DNA of 8,785 nucleotides from Actinomycetota bacterium (GTDB taxonomy: Bacteria; Actinomycetota; Acidimicrobiia; Acidimicrobiales; Acidimicrobiaceae). Shown in pieces: positions 1 to 6,398 of the stretch. The position numbers and the translations under genes are program-made. The stretch is taken from NCBI GenBank assembly GCA_004366215.1, contig SIRY01000179.1, positions 1 to 8,785 on the forward strand. The letters are read 5' to 3'. Below the pieces are notes generated by a model that saw only the letters and a program-made list of their open reading frames with translations, was not told the origin of the DNA and did not search any database. The number at the start of each line of letters is the position of its first letter. The stretch's first letter is position 1.

Positions 1-500
1 ACGACGCTGACGACGCGATCGCTGCCGGCGATGATCCCGATGAGGCCGAGGCCGACGACGTCATCGAGCGCCACGAGCGAGAGTGATCCCACCGGGAGGT
101 TGGCCGCGACCGCCCCGACAACCGCGACGGAGGAGACTGCAAAGCCGGCCCCGAGCAGCAGCGCTGCCTCAGCACTACTCCCAGCAGCGAGCGCTACCGC
201 GCTGCTCAGGATCAGTGCAGCGCCTTCTCCGACCACGAGGCGCCCCCACGCCCCCTGGTCGAGCCGGGGTCCCCCGCGCTGTGCGATCTCCCACCCGACG
301 CTGGCGAAGATGACCGCCGCCGCTGCCTGCGTCACCTCAGGCGGCGCCGTCGTCGCGACGTGACTCACGCCAGCCGCCACGCCGAGTCCGAGCGCGACAC
401 CACTGAGTGGCACTCCAGCGCGCCGAAGGTAGGGACCCGTGGCGCTCACCGCGAGTACCGCGCCCGCGAGCAGCACGACGCGGAGCACATGGTACCCCAT
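1..500 (-). CDS. Partial membrane protein, probable CPA2/Kef-type cation:proton antiporter (N-terminal part)
   Basis: The minus strand is open from an ATG at 500 to the left edge, giving 166 codons without a stop; the C-terminus lies outside the window. The product is very hydrophobic, with several predicted membrane helices. Family-like features are a GW-E-I segment near residues 69-72, where these exchangers carry a G-L-E motif, then an LLLGAGFAVSSVAVVGAV helix near 115-131, and an ALDDVVGLGL segment at 144-153 that matches the paired-aspartate helix typical of sodium/proton exchanger domains. CPA2 members exchange Na+ or K+ for protons across the inner membrane; substrate and direction cannot be told here. 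An in-frame ATG at 521 would add seven residues. A GAGAG lies ten bases before the ATG at 500, and neither start has a strong ribosome site. The gene is divergent from the rhodanese. The family call rests on motif resemblance only. Confidence 0.6.
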   Translation of the reverse strand, partial: MGYHVLRVVLLAGAVLAVSATGPYLRRAGVPLSGVALGLGVAAGVSHVATTAPPEVTQAAAAVIFASVGWEIAQRGGPRLDQGAWGRLVVGEGAALILSSAVALAAGSSAEAALLLGAGFAVSSVAVVGAVAANLPVGSLSLVALDDVVGLGLIGIIAGSDRVVSV

Positions 501-506
501 GGGGTA
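493..506. promoter_or_regulatory. Perfect palindrome TACCCCATGGGGTA, candidate CsoR/CstR-type operator
   Basis: This is a perfect 14-base inverted repeat with C4/G4 tracts bounded by TA. That is the general shape of sites bound by CsoR-family repressors (CsoR for Cu(I), CstR for persulfides). It abuts TATACT at 507-512, a possible -10 element for the rhodanese gene, and its centre coincides with the candidate ATG (500) of the divergent antiporter. A bound repressor could therefore block both directions. No regulator gene lies in the window, so the identity of the binder is inference. Confidence 0.5.
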
Positions 507-512
507 TATACT
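507..512 (+). promoter_or_regulatory. Possible -10 element (TATACT) for the rhodanese gene
   Basis: TATACT fits the TANNNT pattern of actinobacterial -10 boxes. It stands in the only AT-rich patch upstream of the rhodanese, and would put the transcript start near 519, about 57 bases before the GTG. No convincing -35 box (TTGACA-like) is found 16-18 bases upstream, so the call is weak. The box lies between two palindromes, which would suit repressor control. Confidence 0.3.
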
Positions 513-519
513 CTCATAC

Positions 520-533
520 ATCGCGTACGCGAT
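520..533. promoter_or_regulatory. Second perfect palindrome ATCGCGTACGCGAT, candidate operator
   Basis: This is a perfect 14-base inverted repeat in the intergenic region, with its centre 27 bases from that of the C4/G4 palindrome and on the other side of the candidate -10 box. The sequence differs from the first palindrome, so it would be read by a different regulator or form a small hairpin in the leader RNA. CpG-rich palindromes do arise by chance in such GC-rich DNA, but its position in the short divergent spacer makes a regulatory role plausible. Confidence 0.35.
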
Positions 534-575
534 CAAGCATGACCGATGCACAGCGTAATAACTCAGGGAGGTACC

Positions 576-902
576 GTGATTCGCGAGATCGACATCCACC
601 ACTTCGCGGCGGCCCACCAAGACGGCGCCTTCGTCGTTGACGTGCGAGACCCGTGGGAGTACGAAGCTGGTCACGTTCCTGCAGCGAAGAACATCCCGCT
701 GCCACACCTTGCACGCCGCATCCACGAGCTGCCTCGAGATCGCGAGATCCACGTGATCTGCGCCTCTGGGTCTCGCAGCTACGCAGCTGCGCAGCTTCTC
801 GCCGGCCACGGCCTGCGCGTCTCAAGCGTGCGCGGCGGAACCCACGCGTGGATTCGTGCGGGCAAGCCGGTCGTGAACGGCAGCCGCGAGAACGTCGCGT
901 AG
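576..902 (+). CDS. Single-domain rhodanese-like sulfurtransferase
   Basis: This 108-residue cytoplasmic protein is one rhodanese domain. Rhodaneses take sulfane sulfur onto an active-site cysteine as a persulfide and pass it to a thiol or other acceptor. Visible family features are VVDVRDPWEYEAGHVPAAKNIP near residues 20-41 (here quoted in pieces: VVDVRDPWEYE, then AGHVPAAKNIP), the catalytic loop CASGSRS with Cys62, and GTHAWIRAGKPV near the C-terminus, where single-domain rhodaneses have G-x-x-x-W-x-x-A-G. The GTG at 576 is chosen because GGGAGG (566-571) sits four bases upstream; the ATG at 546 has no ribosome site and would place that GGGAGG inside the gene. The gene is divergent from the antiporter-like gene behind two palindromes, and its stop is 2 bases from the stop of the convergent flagellar operon's last gene. 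A role in sulfide or persulfide detoxification is inferred from the CsoR/CstR-like operator. Confidence 0.93.
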   Translation: MIREIDIHHFAAAHQDGAFVVDVRDPWEYEAGHVPAAKNIPLPHLARRIHELPRDREIHVICASGSRSYAAAQLLAGHGLRVSSVRGGTHAWIRAGKPVVNGSRENVA

Positions 903-904
903 CC

Positions 905-1165
905 TCAGCGCCCGCGCCCCTCGTGCGGCGGCTCGGGGCTCCGGGCCGCCTGCTCGGCACGCCGGCGAACGATCCCCTCGAGGTGGTACCACGCCACGAC
1001 GGTCGCGAGCACCGAGAACGCGACGTAGAGGACGACGAGGGCCACGAGAAAGTGTTCGAGGACGTTCGCCCAGCTCGTGTAGCCCCGTGTCGCCTCAACC
1101 GCACTTGGAGCCGCCACCGCGCCGGCAGCGATGACCGAGAGCGTCACTCGGGGAGGGATGCGCAC
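905..1165 (-). CDS. Small membrane protein of unknown function at the end of the flagellar operon
   Basis: I do not recognise this 86-residue protein. It starts with a GTG two bases after the TAG of the FlhF-like gene, with GGTGGGG just upstream as a possible ribosome site. Residues 7-22 form a hydrophobic stretch ending in AAPSA, which could be a signal peptide or a first membrane helix. Residues 38-60 (FLVALVVLYVAFSVLATVVAWY and neighbours) are a clear membrane helix. The tail is short, rich in Arg, Glu and Pro, and presumably cytoplasmic. The tight link to flhA and the FlhF-like gene suggests a role in assembly or function of the flagellar base, but nothing in the sequence shows this. Its stop is 2 bases from the rhodanese stop on the other strand. 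It could also be a passenger gene without a flagellar job. Confidence 0.7.
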   Translation of the reverse strand: MRIPPRVTLSVIAAGAVAAPSAVEATRGYTSWANVLEHFLVALVVLYVAFSVLATVVAWYHLEGIVRRRAEQAARSPEPPHEGRGR

Positions 1166-1167
1166 GG

Positions 1168-2106
1168 CTACCCCACCACCGCCAGGCCGAGCCGCACCGC
1201 GGCCGACTCGCTCGTGACGCAGTAGAGCGCATCGATCGGTCCGAGCGCCGAGAGGTCGTCCTCGAGCCGCTCCTGCTGCTCGGTCCCGTCCACGGCGACG
1301 ACGACCCAGAGCATCGACGCGAGGAACGACTCCCGCAACAGGCGCAGCTGGTCCGCATCGACGAGCACAGCTACTCTCGTCGTGGAGCGGGCGAGGGCTC
1401 GTGCAACCTGATCAGCGGAGCTGCGAAGCCCCTGAGGCACCTCGCGCCGGCGTCGTGCGAGCACGAAACGGGCTGTGTCGGGAATGCCGAGGCGGTCGGC
1501 GATCGTGTCGAGCGCCGCGAGGGGATACGGCACGCGGGGCACGACGACCGCGATCACCCGCGACGCAGCCGGAGGCTGTGCTCGCTCGGCCTCGCCTCGC
1601 GCCACGTCGACCACCACGTCTTCGGGCCGGGCCGCAAGGTCGACGACGAGGCGCTCTGCGCGATCGTCGATCATGGCCGTCGCCGTGGCACCCACGCTGC
1701 TCGTCGACGACGTCCACGACGCAGGCGCGATCTTGGCGGACCGACGGACCTCGCCACCTCGGCCCACCACCTTGGTAGACGGCGTGCCGATCGGTGCGAC
1801 GACGACGCTGGGCGCCTCGAGCCGTGCCGAGGCGTACACCGACGCGAGGGCTTCGACCTCGCTCGGCGCTGTGGCTTCGTCGGTCGGCTGTGCGAGCGCC
1901 GCGCTGAGCGCGCGAGCGAAGTCTTCTGGACGCTCCTGAGGTGGCACCTCGACGGTGACGACCACGTGCTGGCGACGACCGAACAGGCCCGGCTTCGTCA
2001 CACGCTCTGCCGCGACGATGCGCAGGTTGGGTCCGACCGCTGCCCGTGCCGCGGCGACCGCTTCGTGGGCCGTCGCACCGCTAAAGCGTCGCTGGTTGCT
2101 CGACAT
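1168..2106 (-). CDS. flhF: FlhF-like protein with degenerate, motif-less GTPase domain
   Basis: This 312-residue protein follows flhA in the position usual for flhF. The N-terminal 55 residues match the FlhF start domain: FSGATAHEAVAAARAAVGPN, then RIVAAERV and a GLFGRRQHVVVTVEV segment. A variable Ser/Ala/Val-rich linker follows (about 60-180). The C-terminal part (about 183-312) sits where FlhF has its SRP-type NG GTPase. It starts with a strand RVIAVVVP, but the P-loop glycines, lysine and threonine are absent; VLVDADQ stands where the DTAG motif should be, and CVTSESAAVRLG where TKLDE is expected. FlhF normally helps place the flagellum and recruits FliF; this one is unlikely to hydrolyse GTP. 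It is shorter than most FlhF proteins (about 370-430 residues). ATG 2106 is chosen because GGGGGTG lies eight bases upstream; it overlaps flhA by 26 bases. A TTG at 2112 is an alternative start. Confidence 0.72.
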   Translation of the reverse strand: MSSNQRRFSGATAHEAVAAARAAVGPNLRIVAAERVTKPGLFGRRQHVVVTVEVPPQERPEDFARALSAALAQPTDEATAPSEVEALASVYASARLEAPSVVVAPIGTPSTKVVGRGGEVRRSAKIAPASWTSSTSSVGATATAMIDDRAERLVVDLAARPEDVVVDVARGEAERAQPPAASRVIAVVVPRVPYPLAALDTIADRLGIPDTARFVLARRRREVPQGLRSSADQVARALARSTTRVAVLVDADQLRLLRESFLASMLWVVVAVDGTEQQERLEDDLSALGPIDALYCVTSESAAVRLGLAVVG

Positions 2107-4132
2107 GTCCAATCACCCCCATCTGTAGGATCTCGAGTGAGCTCGGGATTTCGGCCACGCTCAAGACGGGTAGCTCTGCAGGCGTTGCGGCCAACGCCGA
2201 CCACAAGGCTCGTCGTATGAGCGGCATCGTGACGAGCACGACGTCCAGACCCTGCTGCTCAGCGAGCTCCTTGTGGGCCCGCACCTGCTCCCGGAGCGAC
2301 CTCAGCTCGCCGAGGCCCACGCCGAGGCTCCGGCGACCCTCGACGGTGACCAGCGACTCCGCCAAGTGCAGCTCGAGCTCGGAGGCCAGGTAGACGACTG
2401 GCAGGCGCCCGTTGACCGCGAAGCGAGAGCCGATCGCTCCCCCGAGGGCCTCACGTACCGCTTCGAGCAGCGCGTCAGGCTCGTGGGTCGTCCTCGCCCG
2501 ATCCACGAGCGCCTCGACGATCGCGGCGAGGTTGCGAACCGGTACCCGCTCAGCGAGGAGGTCGCGCAGGACTCGCTGCAGCTCCCCGAGCGGCACCTGT
2601 GATGACACCAGCTCGTCGACCACGACCGGCGCGACCGCACGGAGCGCGTCGAGCATCTCTTTGACCTGTTGGCGGGTGAGCAGGTCATCGGCGTGGCGCC
2701 GTACGACCTCTGCGAGGTGCGTGACGATCACCGACGACCGATCGACGACGGTCGCCCCGAGTACCTGCGCTTGGGTCTTCGCCTCAGGGGGAATCCATCG
2801 AGCGGCGAGGCCGAACACCGGGTCGAGAGTCGGCTCCCCTGGCAGGGAGTCGAGCCCCTCGCCCATCGCGAGAATCCGTCCTCGAGGAATGCGCCCCTGG
2901 GCCACGACCTGATCCTGCACCAGGATGCGGTACTGATCTGGACCGAGCTCGAGGGCGTCGTGCGTCCGAACGGGGGGCAGGAGGAACCCAAGCTCGCCCG
3001 CGAGCTTGCGTCTCAGGCCCCTCACCCGTGCGAGGAGGTCGCCTCCGCGAGCGGCGTCGAGGACGTCGAGGAGCTCGAACCCGAGCTGGAGCTCGAGGAG
3101 TTCGACGCCGACCACCTCGGCGACGGCTGTCTCGGGGGCCGAAGGCACCTCTTGGATCGGCTGGGCAGCCGTCGGCTCTGCGCCCGAGGCACGCTGGCGC
3201 GCCCGCCATCCAAGGAGCACGACGCTGAGGCCGACGAGCACGAAGGGTACGAACGGCAAGCCAGGGAGGAGCCCGAGGACCGCGATGACCGCCCCGGCGA
3301 GCTGCAGCGCGACGGGCTCGTTGAGAATCTGGCGAAGCAGGTCGAGGCCGAAGTCCGCGTCGTTCGCGCTCCGGGTCACCATGAGACCTGTCGAGATGGA
3401 CAGGAGTAGGGCAGGTATCTGGCTCACCAGACCGTCACCCACTGAGAGGAGCGAGTAGGTGTCGATCGCTTGCGAGACCGAGAGGTGGTGCTGCACGACC
3501 CCTACGATGAAGCCGCCGACGAGGTTGACGACGGTGATCGCCGCCGCTGCGATCGCGTCGCCTTTGACGAACTTCGAGGCACCGTCCATGGCGCCGTAGA
3601 AGTCCGCCTCCTTAGCGATGCGTGCGCGCCGGGCTCGAGCCTCCGCTTCGCTGATGTGACCCGCGTTGAGATCAGCGTCGATGGCCATCTGCTTGCCGGG
3701 CATCGCATCCAAGGTGAAGCGCGCGCCGACCTCGGCGACACGTCCCGCGCCGTTGGTGATCACGACGAACTGAATGATGAACAAGATGGCGAACACGACG
3801 AGGCCGACGACGACTGAGCCACCGACGACGAAGTGGCCGAACGACTCGATGACCGCGCCGGCGTAGGCATTGAGCAAGACCAGGCGCGTCGCCGAGACGT
3901 TGAGCGCGAGGCGAAACATGGTGGCCACGAGCAGGACCGAGGGGAAGGCGGAGAAGTCCAACGGATCGCGCACCCGCAGGGTCAAACCTAAGATGACGAG
4001 TGCAAACGTCAGGTTGGCCGTGATGAGCACGTCGAGCAGCTGCGAGGGCATCGGCACGACGAGCATGATGACGATGACCGCGATGCCGATCGGCACCGCG
4101 AGCGCCATACGCCGGAGCCTACGCGAGTCCAC
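2081..4132 (-). CDS. flhA: FlhA, flagellar type III export gate protein
   Basis: FlhA is the largest export-gate component; it couples proton flow to substrate export and its cytoplasmic ring docks chaperone-substrate complexes. The product has 683 residues, close to the usual 690. The N-terminal half is a multi-helix membrane domain with the family motifs FRLALNVSATRLVL (73-86), NGAGRVAEVGARFTLDAMPG (127-146), KQMAIDADLNAG (147-158) and the following EADFYGAMDGASKFVKGDAIA loop (from 175), the FHIPEP signature region. From about residue 335 it is cytoplasmic, ending in the LPVLSVAEIP region conserved near FlhA C-termini. I chose the GTG at 4132 because GAGGGGAGG (4144-4136) precedes it. A GTG at 4186, directly abutting the flhB stop, is an in-frame alternative that would add 18 Arg/Gly-rich residues. 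The 3' end overlaps the FlhF-like gene. Confidence 0.97.
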   Translation of the reverse strand: MDSRRLRRMALAVPIGIAVIVIMLVVPMPSQLLDVLITANLTFALVILGLTLRVRDPLDFSAFPSVLLVATMFRLALNVSATRLVLLNAYAGAVIESFGHFVVGGSVVVGLVVFAILFIIQFVVITNGAGRVAEVGARFTLDAMPGKQMAIDADLNAGHISEAEARARRARIAKEADFYGAMDGASKFVKGDAIAAAAITVVNLVGGFIVGVVQHHLSVSQAIDTYSLLSVGDGLVSQIPALLLSISTGLMVTRSANDADFGLDLLRQILNEPVALQLAGAVIAVLGLLPGLPFVPFVLVGLSVVLLGWRARQRASGAEPTAAQPIQEVPSAPETAVAEVVGVELLELQLGFELLDVLDAARGGDLLARVRGLRRKLAGELGFLLPPVRTHDALELGPDQYRILVQDQVVAQGRIPRGRILAMGEGLDSLPGEPTLDPVFGLAARWIPPEAKTQAQVLGATVVDRSSVIVTHLAEVVRRHADDLLTRQQVKEMLDALRAVAPVVVDELVSSQVPLGELQRVLRDLLAERVPVRNLAAIVEALVDRARTTHEPDALLEAVREALGGAIGSRFAVNGRLPVVYLASELELHLAESLVTVEGRRSLGVGLGELRSLREQVRAHKELAEQQGLDVVLVTMPLIRRALWSALAATPAELPVLSVAEIPSSLEILQMGVIGHVEQPATL

Positions 4133-4135
4133 GGA

Positions 4136-4144
4136 CCTCCCCTC
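4136..4144 (-). promoter_or_regulatory. Ribosome binding site deciding the flhA start
   Basis: On the minus strand GAGGGGAGG precedes the GTG at 4132. The proximal GGAGG is only three bases from the start, while the first GAGG is eight bases away, which is a better spacing. This site favours a start at 4132 over the GTG at 4186 that abuts the flhB stop codon. Confidence 0.6.
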
Positions 4145-4186
4145 TTGCAGCCCTCGTCCAGAGGAACCTCTCGCGCGTCCGTGCAC

Positions 4187-5359
4187 TTAGCGAGCTTCTC
4201 GGCTCGCTTGCGCCCCACCTTGAGCAGACGAGGGCTCAGCGAGCAAGCTCCAGGCCCGCGCCGCGAGGTCAAGCGGCACATCCTCAGGGTTGGTGACATG
4301 GCGCGTCTCTATGGAGCGAGCGAGCGAGGGCAGGCGGTAGACGAACGCCAGCAGCCGTGCGACCACGAGGAACAGCGACGCAGGGATCGGCTCGCCGACG
4401 CGCGTCGCGACGTAGATGACGCGCGCGAGCAGCGGGTCCTCGACGATTGGCACCCCTGCTGAGCGGGCACGCTCACGGATGGTCGCAGCGAGGTAGTCGC
4501 GACCGCGTGCCACGACGATCGGTGCCCGATCGCGCGCGTGGTCGTAGCGCAGCGCCACCGCGACGTGGCTGGGGTTCACGACGACCACGTCGGCGTTAGC
4601 GACGTCTCTGAGCATCGCGCGGCGTAGGAACTCGCGAGCGAGTCGGCGCCGCCGCGCCTTGGTCGTCGCGTCTCCCTCGTGCTCTCGAAGCTCATCGCGC
4701 AGCTCCTGGCGGGTCATGCGCAGTCGACGGCGCAGCGCTCGCCGCTGTCGAACGAGGTCGACGATGCCTAGCGCAACCCCGAGGGCTGCCACGGCTCGCA
4801 AGAATCGGAGCGCGGCACCAGCAGCCGCGCTGGCTGCGGCGAGCGGAGATGAGGCAGCCTGAGCGAGGGCCTGCAGGCTGCTCGCGACGACGACCGTCGC
4901 GAGCGCGAGGGCAGCAACGAGCTTGACCACGGATTTGGCGAGCTCGAGACCGGGCTGTGGCGAGACGATACGTCGCAGGTTCGCCGCAGGTGAGACGTTG
5001 CGCAGCGACGGGGCGAGCCGCCGTGGCACGAACCGGAGGCCTACCTGCGCCACGTTGACGACGACGACCATCGTGAACGCCGTGGCGACCACCGGCCCGA
5101 TGAGCTCTGCGGCCACGATGCCCCCGCTCAGTGCCGCCCGACTCGCGTCCGCTGTGGTCGTCGTCCCCGCCGACCAGAGCGCGACTGCGAGCTCACCGAC
5201 ACGCCTGCTCGCAGCGTCGATCCACGCCGGCAACGCCACAGAAGCGCTCAGGAGCACGAGGAAGGCACTGAGGTCGCCTGAGCGAGCCACCATCCCCTCT
5301 CGACGTGCCCGCTCGAGTCGTCGGGGCGTTGGCTCCTCGGTCGCCTCGCCGCGCGCCAC
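4187..5359 (-). CDS. flhB: FlhB, flagellar export gate and substrate-specificity switch
   Basis: FlhB sits in the export gate and switches export from rod/hook to filament substrates after self-cleavage of its cytoplasmic domain. The 390-residue product opens with the family signature ATEEPTPRRLERARREG and VARSGDLSAF (6-33). Four hydrophobic segments follow, near 31-48, 80-103, 141-163 and 185-203. Then come the linker MTRQELRDELREHEGD (215-230) and TKARRRR, which match the family well. The autocleavage site, normally Asn-Pro-Thr-His, reads Asn262-Pro263-Ser264-His265, followed by VAVALRYD as expected. The Asn and Pro that form the scissile bond are kept. The GTG start is two bases after the fliR stop (TAG 5362-5364). 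The tail after about residue 350 is slightly longer than usual and poorly conserved. Confidence 0.97.
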   Translation of the reverse strand: MARGEATEEPTPRRLERARREGMVARSGDLSAFLVLLSASVALPAWIDAASRRVGELAVALWSAGTTTTADASRAALSGGIVAAELIGPVVATAFTMVVVVNVAQVGLRFVPRRLAPSLRNVSPAANLRRIVSPQPGLELAKSVVKLVAALALATVVVASSLQALAQAASSPLAAASAAAGAALRFLRAVAALGVALGIVDLVRQRRALRRRLRMTRQELRDELREHEGDATTKARRRRLAREFLRRAMLRDVANADVVVVNPSHVAVALRYDHARDRAPIVVARGRDYLAATIRERARSAGVPIVEDPLLARVIYVATRVGEPIPASLFLVVARLLAFVYRLPSLARSIETRHVTNPEDVPLDLAARAWSLLAEPSSAQGGAQASREAR

Positions 5360-5361
5360 GA

Positions 5362-6102
5362 CTAGGCCCCAAGATCCCGCTCCGCCGCGAGCACGAGTCG
5401 GATGCCAGCATCAAAGAGGTGCGGCACGACCGGCAGCGCGACGACCATCATGAGCAACGACAGCAAGATCTCCAGTGGGAAGAGCACGCCAAGAGGCTGC
5501 AGCTGCGGAGCCACCTTCGTGAGCACCGCAGCGACGATCTGAGCCACGAACATGACCGCGACGATCGGCGCAGCGACCTCGAGCCCCGCCGCGAACGTCA
5601 GCGTCACCGTCTCGACGACGAGACGCACCGACGGCGCCAAGGCGAGCGCCGCGCTCGGCACGAGGTAGAAGCCACGGAGCACGACGACGTCCGCTCCTGA
5701 CACGAAGAAGAGGGTTGACCAGAGCATGCCGTAGAAGTCTCCGGTCACCGGTACCTCTCCGAACGCAAGCGGCGTGAGGGCAGGAGGCGTCGCAAAGCCG
5801 CCGAGGAGGCCGATGAAGCTCCCTGCCTGCGCGCCGATGCTGACGGCACCGAGCGCGACGAGACCGATGAGCGCGCCGGTGGCTGCGGCCCAGGCCAGCG
5901 ACCAGATGAACGCCGGCGTCGTGTGCGGCAGTGCCACGGCCGTCGACGCGCCGGCCCACCCCATCGCGACAGCGAGCGCAAGCTGGACGATCCGCGGCAC
6001 CGCCGCGAGCGCAAAGGGTGCGGCGACGACGAGGAACCCGAGCGCGTGCGCACTCGCGATGAGGAAGGCGATGAGCGCGGGAAGCTGGAGGCCAAGCTGC
6101 AT
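5362..6102 (-). CDS. fliR: FliR, flagellar export gate membrane protein
   Basis: FliR joins five FliP and four FliQ subunits to build the core channel of the flagellar export gate in the centre of the MS ring. The 246-residue product is hydrophobic nearly throughout, with segments at about 4-30, 34-58, 66-95, 125-150, 170-195 and 205-235. Family-like features are the central GAQAGSFIGLLGGFA segment, which resembles the G-x-x-x-G-x-Q-x-G-x-x-I-G region of FliR, then GDFYGMLWSTLFFVSGAD, and the late AAPIVAVMFVAQIVAAVLTKVAPQ stretch (seen in pieces: AAPIVAVMFVAQ, then TKVAPQLQPLGVLFPL), matching the conserved FliR motif near P-Q-x-x-V-F. The ATG at 6102 has AGGAG about six bases upstream, which overlaps the fliQ stop. 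The gene lies nine bases after fliQ and ends two bases before flhB. Confidence 0.96.
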   Translation of the reverse strand: MQLGLQLPALIAFLIASAHALGFLVVAAPFALAAVPRIVQLALAVAMGWAGASTAVALPHTTPAFIWSLAWAAATGALIGLVALGAVSIGAQAGSFIGLLGGFATPPALTPLAFGEVPVTGDFYGMLWSTLFFVSGADVVVLRGFYLVPSAALALAPSVRLVVETVTLTFAAGLEVAAPIVAVMFVAQIVAAVLTKVAPQLQPLGVLFPLEILLSLLMMVVALPVVPHLFDAGIRLVLAAERDLGA

Positions 6103-6111
6103 CGACGTCTC

Positions 6112-6387
6112 CTAGAGCGTCTGGACGAGGTGCGGAATCTCGCTGTAGAGAGACACGGTCATCGAGGTGAGCTCTTGGATCATCCAGTGGCCGGTCAGCA
6201 CGACGACGAGCGCGATCGCCGCGAGCTTTGGCACGAAGCTCAGCGTCGCCTCCTGGATCTGTGTGAGCGTCTGCACGAGCGCGACGAGGAGCCCCACGAC
6301 GAGCGCGATCGCGAGGATCGGCCCTGCGACGAGCGTCGCAACCGCGAGGGCGCGCTCAGCGATCGACAAGACAGCGGCGTCGTTCAT
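6112..6387 (-). CDS. fliQ: FliQ, small flagellar export gate protein
   Basis: FliQ is a two-helix membrane protein that wraps the FliP-FliR core of the export gate. The 91-residue length is typical. The first helix covers about 14-38 and is followed by the conserved ALVQTLTQIQEATLSFVPK segment (36-54), the FliQ signature (Q-x-x-T-Q-I-x-E-x-T-L-x-F-x-P-K). The second helix is about 55-70 and ends in GHWMIQELTSM. The ATG at 6387 is well supported: GGAGGT (6398-6393) stands five bases upstream, right after the fliP stop, and the gap to fliP is 11 bases. A longer reading to 6723 in the same frame would run through fliP and is discarded. Confidence 0.97.
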   Translation of the reverse strand: MNDAAVLSIAERALAVATLVAGPILAIALVVGLLVALVQTLTQIQEATLSFVPKLAAIALVVVLTGHWMIQELTSMTVSLYSEIPHLVQTL

Positions 6388-6398
6388 GGCAGACCTCC

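Noticed and set aside
31..363. Plus-strand open frame of 110 codons at the left end
   Set aside because: It is Thr/Ser/Ala/Pro-rich low-complexity sequence opposite the antiporter-like gene, with no ribosome site or domain pattern. The minus-strand reading has membrane helices and a family motif.
910..946. Imperfect GC hairpin (GCCCG-CG-CCCC pairing with GGGG-CTC-CGGGC) near the convergent gene ends
   Set aside because: It has an internal mismatch loop, a 14-base loop and no T-tract, and lies in the coding end of the small membrane gene. Such pairings are frequent in GC-rich DNA, so I do not call it a terminator.
514..1104. Minus-strand open frame of 196 codons opposite the rhodanese
   Set aside because: The product is Arg/Ser-rich with no domain. 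It covers the well-supported rhodanese and part of the small membrane gene in another frame, as is common in GC-rich DNA.
2669..3409. Plus-strand open frame of 246 codons inside flhA
   Set aside because: Highly charged Glu/Arg-rich translation with no family features, lying opposite strongly conserved flhA.
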